Source: Acinetobacter sp. WCHAc010034
GTDB taxonomy: Bacteria > Pseudomonadota > Gammaproteobacteria > Pseudomonadales > Moraxellaceae
Direction: 5' to 3'
Assembly (NCBI RefSeq): GCF_001696615.3
Contig: NZ_CP032279.1
Location: 434,001-498,000 of the forward strand
DNA: 64,000 nt
Shown here: in pieces, positions 16,963 to 24,979 of the stretch
How positions within the stretch are numbered: position 1 is the first letter of the stretch
Layout of the letters: each line of letters begins with the position of its first letter
Translations under genes and position numbers: made by a program
Notes under the pieces: model-generated
Databases searched by the model: none
The model's input: only the letters and a program-made list of their open reading frames with translations
What the model was told of the DNA's origin: nothing

Positions 16963-17306
16963 TAATGGCCTGCTGAATTTGAAAAAAGGTTAATCACCAC
17001 CACGCCGGAAACAATCAGCCCAATCCCGATCAGCGCAGCCCAGTCCAAACTTTGACGGAAAACAAAATAGCCAATTAAGGCCGTCAGCACAATGCCCACG
17101 CCAGCCCAAATAGCATAGGCAATGCCCAATGGAATCACTTTAATCACTTGCGAAAGCAGATAAAAGGCGATGCTGAACAGCACAATTACGGCGGCCGAAG
17201 GCCACAGCTTGGTAAAGCCCTCAGACTTTACTAAAAAAGTTGAACCTGTCACTTCTGAAACAATCGCCAAGGCCAGCATGCCGTAAGCAATCAATACCGG
17301 ATTCAT
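16962..17306 (-). CDS. EmrE-like small multidrug resistance (SMR) efflux protein
   Basis: The 114-residue protein has four helices. The essential membrane glutamate is E18 in IVSEVTGSTFLVKSEGF, followed by LWPS and IPLGIAYAIWAGVGIVLTAL, very close to E. coli EmrE. Members export quaternary ammonium compounds and other cationic dyes by proton antiport as dual-topology dimers. The last residues (VINLFSNS) also follow EmrE. It differs from A. baumannii AbeS as I remember it and may be a paralogue. It is first in an operon with its TetR regulator. GAGAG lies six bases before the ATG. Confidence 0.93.
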   Translation of the reverse strand: MNPVLIAYGMLALAIVSEVTGSTFLVKSEGFTKLWPSAAVIVLFSIAFYLLSQVIKVIPLGIAYAIWAGVGIVLTALIGYFVFRQSLDWAALIGIGLIVSGVVVINLFSNSAGH

Positions 17307-17316
17307 AACACTCTCA

Positions 17317-17348
17317 AATTAACATACCATACGGTCGGTATGTTAATT
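17317..17348 (-). promoter_or_regulatory. TetR operator and promoter of the SMR–tetR operon
   Basis: AATTAACATACC and GGTATGTTAATT form a perfect 12-base inverted repeat (17317–17328 with 17337–17348) around ATACGGTC, eleven bases before the pump ATG. On the minus strand TTGCAT, 16 bases and TAACAT give a plausible −35/−10 pair whose −10 falls inside the operator arm. A bound repressor would therefore block the polymerase. Confidence 0.85.
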
Positions 17349-17384
17349 GCTTATTCATATAATGCAAGCCTTTGCGCTAAAAAT

Positions 17385-18380
17385 TTAAGGCGTCAGCTGC
17401 TGCAGAAAGCCGATTGTCTTATCAAAGGTCAGCTGGCTGGCTTTCTTACTCATCATAAATTGATATTCATGCACCAGCAGCTCTTTAGAGTCCGGATAAA
17501 ACGCCTCAACCACAGGCACATTCTGCTGCTTCAGCGTTTCAGCAAACGGCAGCGACTGGCTTTCGGTTAAAAAGTCCTTATTGCCGCCGCTGATGAAGAC
17601 CGGCGGATAGCTTGGCGTCACATGCTGGCGCGGCGAGATGCTGGACAGAAACGTTGCATCGTGCTTGCGGTCGCCGGTATAGGCCTGCACCAGATTATTG
17701 ATGCCCCACTCCAGCAGCCGGATTTCGTCCGGCGCCGACGCCACAAAATGGCTTAAATCATAAATGCCACAGTGCAGGATTAGGCCTTTCAGCTGGCTGA
17801 TGGAAATTGCCGGCTGAAAATTCTGCGATTTTGCATACTTTTCGTTGCTCACAAATACCGCATAGTGGCTGGCCATATTGGCGCCGGCTGAATCCCCCGC
17901 CAGATACAGCTTGCCGGCATCAATCCGATACTCGCCCGCATGCGCCGTGATAAAGGCCAAGGCCTGATTAATCTGCTGCAGCTGCGCAGGATAAATCACA
18001 TCCGGCGCAAACTGGTACTGCACCGAAACCACATTGTAGCCCTGATCCGCCAGCCGCTTGAAATAGCCTCGGGCATGCTCCTTGGAGCCTGAAATCCAGC
18101 CGCCGCCATGAATCCAGACAATGGCCGGACGCGCGCCCAGCGCTGCGATATCTGCGGGCTGATACAGGTCAATATGCAGATCGGGATTCTGCATATACTG
18201 AATATCGGCCTGCACCCGCACGCCCTGAGGTGCATGCTGATCGATCAGCTTTTTCTGAATTTCCGTCGATGCATTGAATGCCCCCGCAATCAGCTTAGTG
18301 CTGCTGCCCGCGCTCTGGCAGGCTGTCAAATTCAGCATCAGGCCGGCGCCAAACAGCGCCATAGCCATTTTCAGACGCAT
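17385..18380 (-). CDS. alpha/beta-hydrolase lipoprotein (HSL-family esterase)
   Basis: I start at the ATG at 18380 (331 residues), which has GAGGG eight bases upstream; the frame can be extended six codons to a TTG, but without support. The signal peptide ends in the lipobox LTAC (Cys21), so it is a membrane-anchored lipoprotein. The hydrolase has the oxyanion HGGG at 91–94, nucleophile S164 in GDSAG, a late Asp in GGNKDFLT and a His in VHEYQF. The family cleaves short-chain acyl esters. It is near but not operonic with the SMR unit. Confidence 0.88.
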   Translation of the reverse strand: MRLKMAMALFGAGLMLNLTACQSAGSSTKLIAGAFNASTEIQKKLIDQHAPQGVRVQADIQYMQNPDLHIDLYQPADIAALGARPAIVWIHGGGWISGSKEHARGYFKRLADQGYNVVSVQYQFAPDVIYPAQLQQINQALAFITAHAGEYRIDAGKLYLAGDSAGANMASHYAVFVSNEKYAKSQNFQPAISISQLKGLILHCGIYDLSHFVASAPDEIRLLEWGINNLVQAYTGDRKHDATFLSSISPRQHVTPSYPPVFISGGNKDFLTESQSLPFAETLKQQNVPVVEAFYPDSKELLVHEYQFMMSKKASQLTFDKTIGFLQQLTP

Positions 18381-18647
18381 GACATTTACCCTCAACAAGT
18401 TATTGATAACGCAGAATGCACTAAGCCTGAACAGCGGAAAAATTACAAGTCTTTGTTTTCTTAAGCAAGTTGCAGATAGCCGATCTGAATGCTCAGTTTT
18501 ATTTGCCGGGAAATTGGCATTTTCAACACTGATTATTATCTAATTTCATGAATTTACGATCTTTTTTCAAATTATAAATTGAACCCGCATGCACAATGTG
18601 CTATCAATTGAAGACAGGGTCATAACGATAACTTTGGAGTTTCTCCC

Positions 18648-19091
18648 ATGTCTTATAAGCAAATTTTAGTACCTGTTGATGGTTCACAAATCTCGTTTTC
18701 TGCGGTCAAAAAAGCCGCGCAAATCGCCAAGGCGTTTGACAGCAAGCTTATGCTCATCAGCTTAGTCGCAGAAGACCCGTTCACCGATGCGGATTTCTAT
18801 TATTCATCCGCAATCATGAAAGAATACTTTGTGCAGGCGCACGAAAATGCAACCAAATCCTTAGAGGAAGCGTTTGAAGCAGCCAAAGCTGAAGGCGTGA
18901 ATGCAGAAACTAAAATCGTTAAGGGCCAGGTTTCTGCGGAAGGCATTGCAGAAACAGCTGCTGAATTAAAAGCCGATCTGATTGTGATGGGTTCTCACGG
19001 ACGCAAAGGCTTCCAGAGAATGCTGCTCGGCAGTTTTGCGCAGGACGTGCTGAGCAATACAGCATTGCCGGTTCTGATCGTAAAAGCTTAA
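18648..19091 (+). CDS. universal stress protein, first of a tandem pair
   Basis: The 147-residue UspA-fold protein has the ATP-binding signature MGSHGRKGFQRMLLGSFAQDV near its C-terminus (G-2x-G-9x-G-S/T), followed by LPVLIVKA. It starts with the standard YKQILVPVDGS strand. GGAG precedes the ATG. A terminator follows and a paralogue lies 108 bases on. Usp proteins accumulate in stationary phase and under oxidative or respiratory stress; no specific role can be read. Confidence 0.92.
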   Translation: MSYKQILVPVDGSQISFSAVKKAAQIAKAFDSKLMLISLVAEDPFTDADFYYSSAIMKEYFVQAHENATKSLEEAFEAAKAEGVNAETKIVKGQVSAEGIAETAAELKADLIVMGSHGRKGFQRMLLGSFAQDVLSNTALPVLIVKA

Positions 19092-19099
19092 CCTTCAGC

Positions 19100-19126
19100 A
19101 AGCCCGCCCATATTTGGCGGGCTTTT
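19100..19126 (+). terminator. terminator between the two usp genes
   Basis: AAGCCCGCC / GGCGGGCTT (19100–19108 with 19116–19124), with T's continuing to 19126. It implies that the second usp gene has its own promoter, or is fed by partial read-through. Confidence 0.8.
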
Positions 19127-19199
19127 GCTATGGCGCATTCATGCCGCAGAAAACTACCCCTTTTAACACGCAACAGCCGAACACCCTAAGGAGCAGCGC

Positions 19200-19646
19200 A
19201 TGATTACTTATCAGCATATCCTCGTCCCTGTCGATGAATCTCCAATTTCCTACGCTGCCGTTGAACAGACACTTGCTTTAGCCAAGTCTTTAAACAGCCA
19301 AGTAACCGTCATGAGCGTGATTGCGGTCGATCCGTTTTTTGGCGTGGACTTCTACAAAGTTGCGCCCGCCATTACCGACTACTTTATGCAGGCGGAAAAA
19401 AATGCTAAAGAGCGCCTGGAAGATATCAAGCAGTCCTTTATCCGCGACGGCATTGCCGTTGATGTCAAATTAATTCACGGCGTTTCGCCGTCTGAAGGCA
19501 TCATTCAAGTTGCCGATGAAGTCAGCGCAGACTTGATTATTATGGGCTCGCATGGCCGCACAGGCCTGCAGAAAGTGATGCTGGGCAGTGTTGCTCAAAA
19601 TGTGCTGACCCAATCCCCGATTCCGGTGCTGATTGTCAAAATCTAA
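19200..19646 (+). CDS. universal stress protein, second of a tandem pair
   Basis: The 148-residue UspA-fold protein clearly arose from the same ancestor as the gene at 18648, sharing YxxILVPVD, the DPFxxxDFY loop, and MGSHGRTGLQKVMLGSVAQNV with the ATP-binding glycines. It differs enough to be an old duplication. GGAG lies five bases before the ATG. The intervening terminator suggests separate control. Confidence 0.92.
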   Translation: MITYQHILVPVDESPISYAAVEQTLALAKSLNSQVTVMSVIAVDPFFGVDFYKVAPAITDYFMQAEKNAKERLEDIKQSFIRDGIAVDVKLIHGVSPSEGIIQVADEVSADLIIMGSHGRTGLQKVMLGSVAQNVLTQSPIPVLIVKI

Positions 19647-19680
19647 ATCATCAGCGCTGATTTTATTCAAGCGCAGATGT

Positions 19681-19746
19681 AGCTTCAGTTGGCTTTTAGC
19701 CAGCTGAAGCTAAAGCCAGCCCCTAAAGTAAGCGGCTGGCTTTTTC
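19681..19746 (+). terminator. double hairpin terminator after the second usp gene
   Basis: The first hairpin has AGCTTCAG / CTGAAGCT arms (19681–19711). The second, AGCCAGC / GCTGGCT (19714–19720 with 19735–19741), is followed by five T. Confidence 0.75.
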
Positions 19747-19930
19747 ATTTTAAGAAACTGATTTTATTAAATATATGAAAATTCGGTTCACGTGATTTGA
19801 TGCATTTTGCAGCGCATAGCTTTGCGCAAACCGGCAGGCTCTAAATGGAGCTTATATCTTTAAACACAGCGCGGATCAGCCTCAACCGGCTGGCGTTGCG
19901 CGGTTAAGCGCTTTTTTAGCGCCGAATCCG

Positions 19931-20380
19931 TTATTCACTGGTGCGGATGACCACCGTATTGGCCATTTTGTCATGCCAGCCCTGCTTGCGCTTGTCAAAT
20001 GCGACCCAGAAAATGCCGATAAACAGCGCCATCATGGCTGGAAAATAGCCGACATAGCGGATAATCGACTGCTTCAGGTCAATATTTTCGCCTGTACCGG
20101 CATCAACAATTTTCAGCCCCAGCAGGATTTTCCCCGGCGATGCAGACCACAGCATCCAGACCATCACGGTATAAACAAAAGGCAGAATATAGTTCACCGT
20201 AATGTCAAACCACAGCACCTGCGGCTGTTCAGACAGGCCCGTTGCAAAAATGCGGTGCCAGTCTCCGGAATAAAAGAACCAGAGGATAGGATAAGTCGCT
20301 ATCATCAAAATAATAATATCAATGAGCGAGGCGCCGGTGCGGACCCAAAACCCGGCATACTGAACATCTGAATTAAGCAT
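19931..20380 (-). CDS. RDD-family membrane protein
   Basis: The 149-residue inner-membrane protein has three predicted helices. It begins VQYAGFWVRTGASLIDIIIL, with the Arg-Asp spacing of the RDD family, and has PGKILLGLKIVDA in the loop and a C-terminal WHDKMANTVVI. The family's role is unclear, though some members act as Na+/H+ antiporters. It is monocistronic. Confidence 0.85.
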   Translation of the reverse strand: MLNSDVQYAGFWVRTGASLIDIIILMIATYPILWFFYSGDWHRIFATGLSEQPQVLWFDITVNYILPFVYTVMVWMLWSASPGKILLGLKIVDAGTGENIDLKQSIIRYVGYFPAMMALFIGIFWVAFDKRKQGWHDKMANTVVIRTSE

Positions 20381-20470
20381 CTGTTTAAAAACCTGTCTTT
20401 TTATTTTATTTTTTCAATCTACCTGAATTTATTCAGATATACGAGCTGCATTTTAGTCCCAGATGCAAAG

Positions 20471-20490
20471 AATCCCTCAATAGAGGGATT
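20471..20490 (-). terminator. possible terminator after the small hypothetical gene
   Basis: Perfect inverted repeat AATCCCTC-AATA-GAGGGATT, 13 bases past the stop codon, with only a short pyrimidine tract after it on the minus strand. Confidence 0.5.
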
Positions 20491-20502
20491 CCAGCGGGCG
20501 GA

Positions 20503-20718
20503 CTATGATTTGCTGATGGCCTGATGCAAGTCCTGCAAATACGCTTCCGCTTCTGCGCCATTGCGGAATTTTTTTTCAAACAGCCCGGTATTTTGCAGGC
20601 TATTCGGCGTATATTCCACAGCAACCGCAAATGCGCCGTCATGCAGGCTTTTTGCAATCCGTACCGCAATAATATGTTGAGAGTTCAAATAAAAACCGTC
20701 TTCAACTTTAACTAACAT
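20503..20718 (-). CDS. small hypothetical protein, 71 aa
   Basis: I do not recognise the family. The frame can extend to 20823, but the ATG at 20718 has a clear GAGG five bases upstream and gives a compact protein starting MLVKVEDGFYLNSQHI. It has alternating beta-strand-like segments (HIIAVRIAKS, AFAVAVEYTP) and a C-terminal helix (NGAEAEAYLQDLHQAI). There is no signal peptide. The fold looks like a small alpha/beta domain. It is monocistronic. Confidence 0.65.
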   Translation of the reverse strand: MLVKVEDGFYLNSQHIIAVRIAKSLHDGAFAVAVEYTPNSLQNTGLFEKKFRNGAEAEAYLQDLHQAISKS

Positions 20719-20937
20719 AACCGCCTCACGCTTAAAAACACATAATGATTCAGGGAATGCCCGCTTAAATTCACCGGCTGAGAGATCCAAACCATTGATC
20801 ATCAGCCTAAGGCTATTGTACACCTTGAGTGTGATTTATTTAACACTTTTCACGCAATACAAGGATAGTTTTAACAGTTTTGCTGCATTCTGAATTTTCA
20901 GCCTTGCGCGGGAACGGCATGCCTCATGCGCTATGCA

Positions 20938-21303
20938 CAGCCGTAAAAAAGCCCTTCACTATGCTGATGCTGATCAGTTAAGAAGTTTTATAATAAACAT
21001 CTTAACCTTTGGGGCTATTCACGGCGGAATCTTACCGTTTTTAAATCGAATATTCGGAGCTCGTTTTGTTCTTTTGTTTCGCCAAAAGAACCAAAAGCAT
21101 TTGTCATCCGCGAAACCTGTTCACTTTCTGCACTTAAATAATTTTGTTGCAAAAATAGTCCATTTAAAAGGCCAGATAGGTTGCGGATGACGCTTCCGCG
21201 TATCAAATAATATCTCAAGTTAAAAAAAGAAAAAGCCAGTCAGCTTCTTAACTGACTGGCATTACCTCACTATGCAGCATAGCAAAGGGCTTTTTTACGG
21301 CTG
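20938..21303. repeat. inverted-repeat-bounded element, copy A (366 bp)
   Basis: The outer arms CAGCCGTAAAAAAGCCCTT (20938–20956) and its exact complement (21285–21303) enclose imperfect inner arms TGCTGATCAGTTAAGAAG (20968–20985) and CTTCTTAACTGACTGGCA (21244–21261; 15 of 18 pair). The interior 20998–21210 is close to copy B near 32.2 kb. No transposase is present, and coding frames inside are short and not convincing. It ends five bases from the pepN stop, so its right part lies in the pepN 3' region. It looks like a MITE-type element. Confidence 0.75.
21235..21260 (-). terminator. hairpin within copy A, likely pepN terminator
   Basis: GCCAGTCAG / CTGACTGGC (21235–21243 with 21252–21260). 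On the minus strand it is followed by a TTTTTCTTTTTTT tract, as expected for stopping pepN transcription. Confidence 0.75.
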
Positions 21304-21308
21304 AAAAA

Positions 21309-23918
21309 TTAAACGTTCAGCATGCTGTTCAAGGTTTCAGACACGTTTTTCGATTTCACCTGCAGCTTGAGCGCCTCAAGTTCAGCCTTGACCTGGCCGC
21401 GCTGCGGCTCCGCCAAAGTGTACCAGCGCGACAGCGCCTGCAGCAGGCGCGAGCCGACAATCGGGTTTTTCTCATCCAGATACTTCGCCAGGCCAATAAA
21501 GTGCTGCACGCCAAAGCTCCACGTATTGACCGGATTGGCATTCAGGCCGCCGCTGACCGCGCGGATGCGGTTTGGCGTCGTCAAATCATAGTCTGGATGC
21601 GCAGTTAAGTACTGAATGGTTGCCGCAGACGCTTTTGGATGCGCCGCCTGCACCATAAACCACTGATCCAGCGACAATGCTTCCTCTTTAAAGCGCGCAT
21701 AGAAATCTTCCAAAGCCGCTTGCGCCTGCGGTGCATCATTCCAGACCAGCACGCGCAATGCGCCTAAGCGCTCAGACATATTGCCCGTTGCCTGATACTG
21801 TTCATAGGCAAGCTCAAAGGCCTGTGCATCGCCTTGGCGCGCCATCATGCCCAGCATGATGTTTTTCAATGCGCGCACGCCCATCGCCTGTGAAAATTCT
21901 TTTTGCAGATCCGGGTCCAGCGCAAGGAAAGTTTCTTTGCAGAATGCGCCCAGTTCACGCGCCAGCGTTTCCAGCAAGGCATTGCGCTTTTCCTGAATAG
22001 CGGCAGGACTGTAGCCCGCATCAATGCGGCTGCCCAGATAGCCTTCTGACGGCACGTCAAATAGGCGCGACGCCAGCAAAGGATCTTTCTGAATCAGCTC
22101 AGGCAAAGTGTTTTTCATGGCCTGAATATAAATTCCAGCAGCATGATCATTCAGCAAAATGCGCTCCAGCAGTGTCTGAGCAGCCTGCCACTGGTTAAAG
22201 CCGTTGGTTTCATGCTGCATCAGGAATGCAAGCTCTTCATCGGAATAGTTGAATTCCAGATCTACAGGCGCAGAGAAATTGCGCAGCAGCGACACCACAG
22301 GCTTCGCAGCCACACCGCTGAATTCAATGTCCGCACTTTCCGCATCAAACAGGTAGACGCCGTCCTGCACCGCATTTTCAACCAGCGCTGAAGAGTTCAA
22401 TATCAGCTGCTCGCCGCTTTCCGCATTGAATAAGGCCAAAGCCACAGGAATCGGCACCGCTTTCAAGTCAGGGTATTTCGGATGCGCTTTGAGGCTCTGC
22501 TTCAAACTCAAGCGGTAAGTTTGCGCCGCGGCGTCATATTGGCCTTTGGCTTCCAGTTTAGGCGTGCCCGGCTGGTTGTACCAGGTCAGGAATGCAGACA
22601 GGTCTACGCCTGAACCTGCAGTTAAAGCGGCCACCCAGTCTTCCACCGTCACGGCTTGGCCGTCATGGCGGCTGAAGTATTCATCTGTGCCCTTGCGGAA
22701 TTTTTCCTTGCCCAGCAAAGTTGACATCATGCGGTTAATTTCCGCGCCTTTTTCATACACAGTCGCGGTATAGAAGTTATTGATTTCAACAAAATGGTCT
22801 GGACGCGGCGGATGCGACAGCGGGCCTGAATCTTCAGGGAACTGGTGCGCTTTCAGCACGGCAACATCGTCAATGCGCTGCACGGCGGCAGACTGCAGGT
22901 CTTCCGAGAAAGACTGATCGCGGAAAACCGTCAAGCCTTCCTTTAAGCACAGCTGGAACCAGTCGCGGCAGGTAATGCGGTTACCGGTCCAGTTATGGAA
23001 ATATTCATGGGCAATCACCGACTGCACGCGCATGATGGCGGCGTCAGTGGTGAACTCTTCATCCGCCAATACGCATGAGGTATTAAAGATGTTTAAGCCC
23101 TTGTTTTCCATTGCGCCCATATTGAACTGGCTGGTGGCTACAATCATATAGTTGTCTAAGTCATAAGGGCGGCCATAGTGCTCTTCATCCCACTGCATGG
23201 AATGCTTCAGCGCTTCCATCGCAATGCGGCATTTTGGAATGTCTTTTTCTACCGCATAAATTTCCAAAGCCACATCACGGCCTTCAGAGGTCACATAGCG
23301 GTCTTTCAGCACGGCCAAGTCGCCGATTACGCAGGCAAACAGGTAGCTTGGCTTCTTGGTCGGATCTTGCCAAATGGTGTAATGGCGGCCTGCGCCAGCC
23401 TCGCCGGCTTCAATCAGGTTGCCGTTGGCCAGCAATACCGGAAATTTTTTATCAGCTTCCACCCGGGTGGTAAAGACCGATAAAACATCCGGACGGTCTG
23501 GATAAAAGGTAATTTTGCGGAAGCCTTCCGGTTCGTTTTGCGTTACGAACAGATCGCTGCCGGCCTGATACAGGCCTTCCAGCTGGGTATTGGACTCAGG
23601 ATGAATCACGACTTGGGTTTCAATCACCGCCTGATCCGGCGCATGGGCAATCACCAGCTGTTCCGCATCCAGCGTATAGTCGCTTTCAGACAGCGCCTTG
23701 CCATTCAGCAGAATGGATTTCAGCTCCAGATCACGGCCCAGCAGCACCAAGTCCCCTGCAGTCTGGCGCTGCATCACCAATTTGGCATTCACATAGGTCT
23801 GCTCATCAAAGACTTGAATATCCAAATTGATTGAATCAACAAGAAAAGAAGGTTTTTGGTAATCTTTTAAATAAACCGTTTGGTCTGCTTCGACCACTGG
23901 ATTCGCCGCGATATTCAT
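21309..23918 (-). CDS. pepN: aminopeptidase N
   Basis: This 869-residue M1-family zinc metalloaminopeptidase has the exopeptidase motif GAMEN at 268–272, zinc ligands HEYFH at 304–308, and third ligand E327 in LKEGLTVF. Length and layout (N-terminal beta domain, thermolysin-like centre, long helical C-terminal domain) match E. coli PepN. It trims N-terminal residues from peptides in the cytoplasm. It is monocistronic, and its terminator is supplied by the repeat element immediately downstream. Confidence 0.97.
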   Translation of the reverse strand: MNIAANPVVEADQTVYLKDYQKPSFLVDSINLDIQVFDEQTYVNAKLVMQRQTAGDLVLLGRDLELKSILLNGKALSESDYTLDAEQLVIAHAPDQAVIETQVVIHPESNTQLEGLYQAGSDLFVTQNEPEGFRKITFYPDRPDVLSVFTTRVEADKKFPVLLANGNLIEAGEAGAGRHYTIWQDPTKKPSYLFACVIGDLAVLKDRYVTSEGRDVALEIYAVEKDIPKCRIAMEALKHSMQWDEEHYGRPYDLDNYMIVATSQFNMGAMENKGLNIFNTSCVLADEEFTTDAAIMRVQSVIAHEYFHNWTGNRITCRDWFQLCLKEGLTVFRDQSFSEDLQSAAVQRIDDVAVLKAHQFPEDSGPLSHPPRPDHFVEINNFYTATVYEKGAEINRMMSTLLGKEKFRKGTDEYFSRHDGQAVTVEDWVAALTAGSGVDLSAFLTWYNQPGTPKLEAKGQYDAAAQTYRLSLKQSLKAHPKYPDLKAVPIPVALALFNAESGEQLILNSSALVENAVQDGVYLFDAESADIEFSGVAAKPVVSLLRNFSAPVDLEFNYSDEELAFLMQHETNGFNQWQAAQTLLERILLNDHAAGIYIQAMKNTLPELIQKDPLLASRLFDVPSEGYLGSRIDAGYSPAAIQEKRNALLETLARELGAFCKETFLALDPDLQKEFSQAMGVRALKNIMLGMMARQGDAQAFELAYEQYQATGNMSERLGALRVLVWNDAPQAQAALEDFYARFKEEALSLDQWFMVQAAHPKASAATIQYLTAHPDYDLTTPNRIRAVSGGLNANPVNTWSFGVQHFIGLAKYLDEKNPIVGSRLLQALSRWYTLAEPQRGQVKAELEALKLQVKSKNVSETLNSMLNV

Positions 23919-24529
23919 ATTGTGTCCTAATGCATGTCGTCTTTGGCTAGACTTTTCTCTCTAAGATCGTTTGATCATAGGTCAATCTTTACAGTTTGTC
24001 TGCGCCTTTGCCCTGTTTTTCTATATGGGACTGCCAGCTGCGCTTTTCAATTCAATCCATGGGTTAATTCGGGCTTCCGGCTTATAATTCAGCCAATGTT
24101 CAGCTGCGCGGCGCAAGACAAAGCAGCGGTTTTCCTGCGCTGCGCCATTTTGGACTGCATTGGCGCTGCCGGCCGCCGGCATGCTTGCTGTTCAGGCGCG
24201 CATGTTGCCAAAGCCCGGAAGAATTCATTTATGGCGCGCTGTTCTGCCGCATTGCCTCTCTGCAGGCGCAAAGCAGAAAGATGGCCGGCCGCGCAAGGCC
24301 TAATGATGATAACTGCATTATATTTCATAGGTTTGCCAATGACTCTGCTTCCCGCCCTTCCTCCTATTGCACGCTTTACAGCAGCTGCGCGGCAGCCCTT
24401 TTGAAGAAATTCAAACATTAATTTCTAAAGCTGTACATTTTGTGCACGAATTTTGCTTGTATCTAAGCGTGCAAAGTTCACTATAAAACCTAAGCAAGCA
24501 AAATTCCGGCAGCAATAAAGAGGTGCAAG
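23919..24529. other. 611-base gap without a recognisable gene
   Basis: Between the divergent pepN and the small gene at 24530. Frames of 109 and 156 codons exist on either strand, but their translations are low-quality (Ala/Arg/Cys-rich, no family resemblance, no ribosome site), and I do not call them. The pepN promoter must lie near 23940–24000. The part 24090–24420 has gene-like base composition and could be a decayed gene. Confidence 0.4.
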
Positions 24530-24793
24530 ATGTATTTAAAAGAACACATTGTCCGCGTCGAAAACATCAAGACCCTGCAGGCGCTTGATGCCGCAAAGAT
24601 TGATCATAAAGTGATTGCCGTATTCATGACTTGCGAAGGCATTCCTTTGCAGGCCTGCGATGTCAGCGCCATCATCAACAGCTATGATGCGCTTGGCTGC
24701 AAAAAAGCGCCCTCTAAAAAAGCACGGGCTTTAATCAATGCAAAACAGCTTGGAGAGGAGGATGAATCGCTGCCGTGCCCGGCAGCTTACTGA
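24530..24793 (+). CDS. small hypothetical protein, 87 aa
   Basis: I do not recognise the family. The sequence is MYLKEHIVRVENIKTLQALD onward, with a predicted helix-rich middle, VIAVFMTCEGIPLQACDVSA, and a basic patch CKKAPSKKARALINAK, ending SLPCPAAY. It has no signal peptide. AGAGGTG lies six bases before the ATG, a good ribosome site. A strong terminator follows, supporting a real single-gene unit. Confidence 0.65.
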   Translation: MYLKEHIVRVENIKTLQALDAAKIDHKVIAVFMTCEGIPLQACDVSAIINSYDALGCKKAPSKKARALINAKQLGEEDESLPCPAAY

Positions 24794-24841
24794 AGCTTGT
24801 TCTAAACACTGACTTTCCTTAACGCTGTTTTAACCCTCAAA

Positions 24842-24868
24842 AGAGCTGGCTGAGCCGGCTCTTTTTTA
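24842..24868 (+). terminator. terminator after the 87-aa gene
   Basis: AGAGCTGGCT and AGCCGGCTCT (24842–24851 with 24853–24862) pair with one G·U, followed by six T. Confidence 0.88.
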
Positions 24869-24979
24869 TTGCGCGGCTTAAGGGCGCTGGGCCTGAAAAG
24901 ATTTGCGCCGGCAAGCTGCCCGCAGCTTTAATTTTGCTGTGTATAATAGCTTAAGCCTTTCAATTGATGATGCCTCTTT

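Noticed and set aside
19787..19802. GGTTCACGTGATTTG as a parS site
   Set aside because: Only the core matches; about 10 of 16 positions agree with the ParB consensus.
24089..24418. Minus-strand frame of 109 codons in the pepN upstream gap
   Set aside because: The Ala/Arg/Cys-rich sequence resembles no family, and an alternative frame of similar length overlaps it. Neither is supported.
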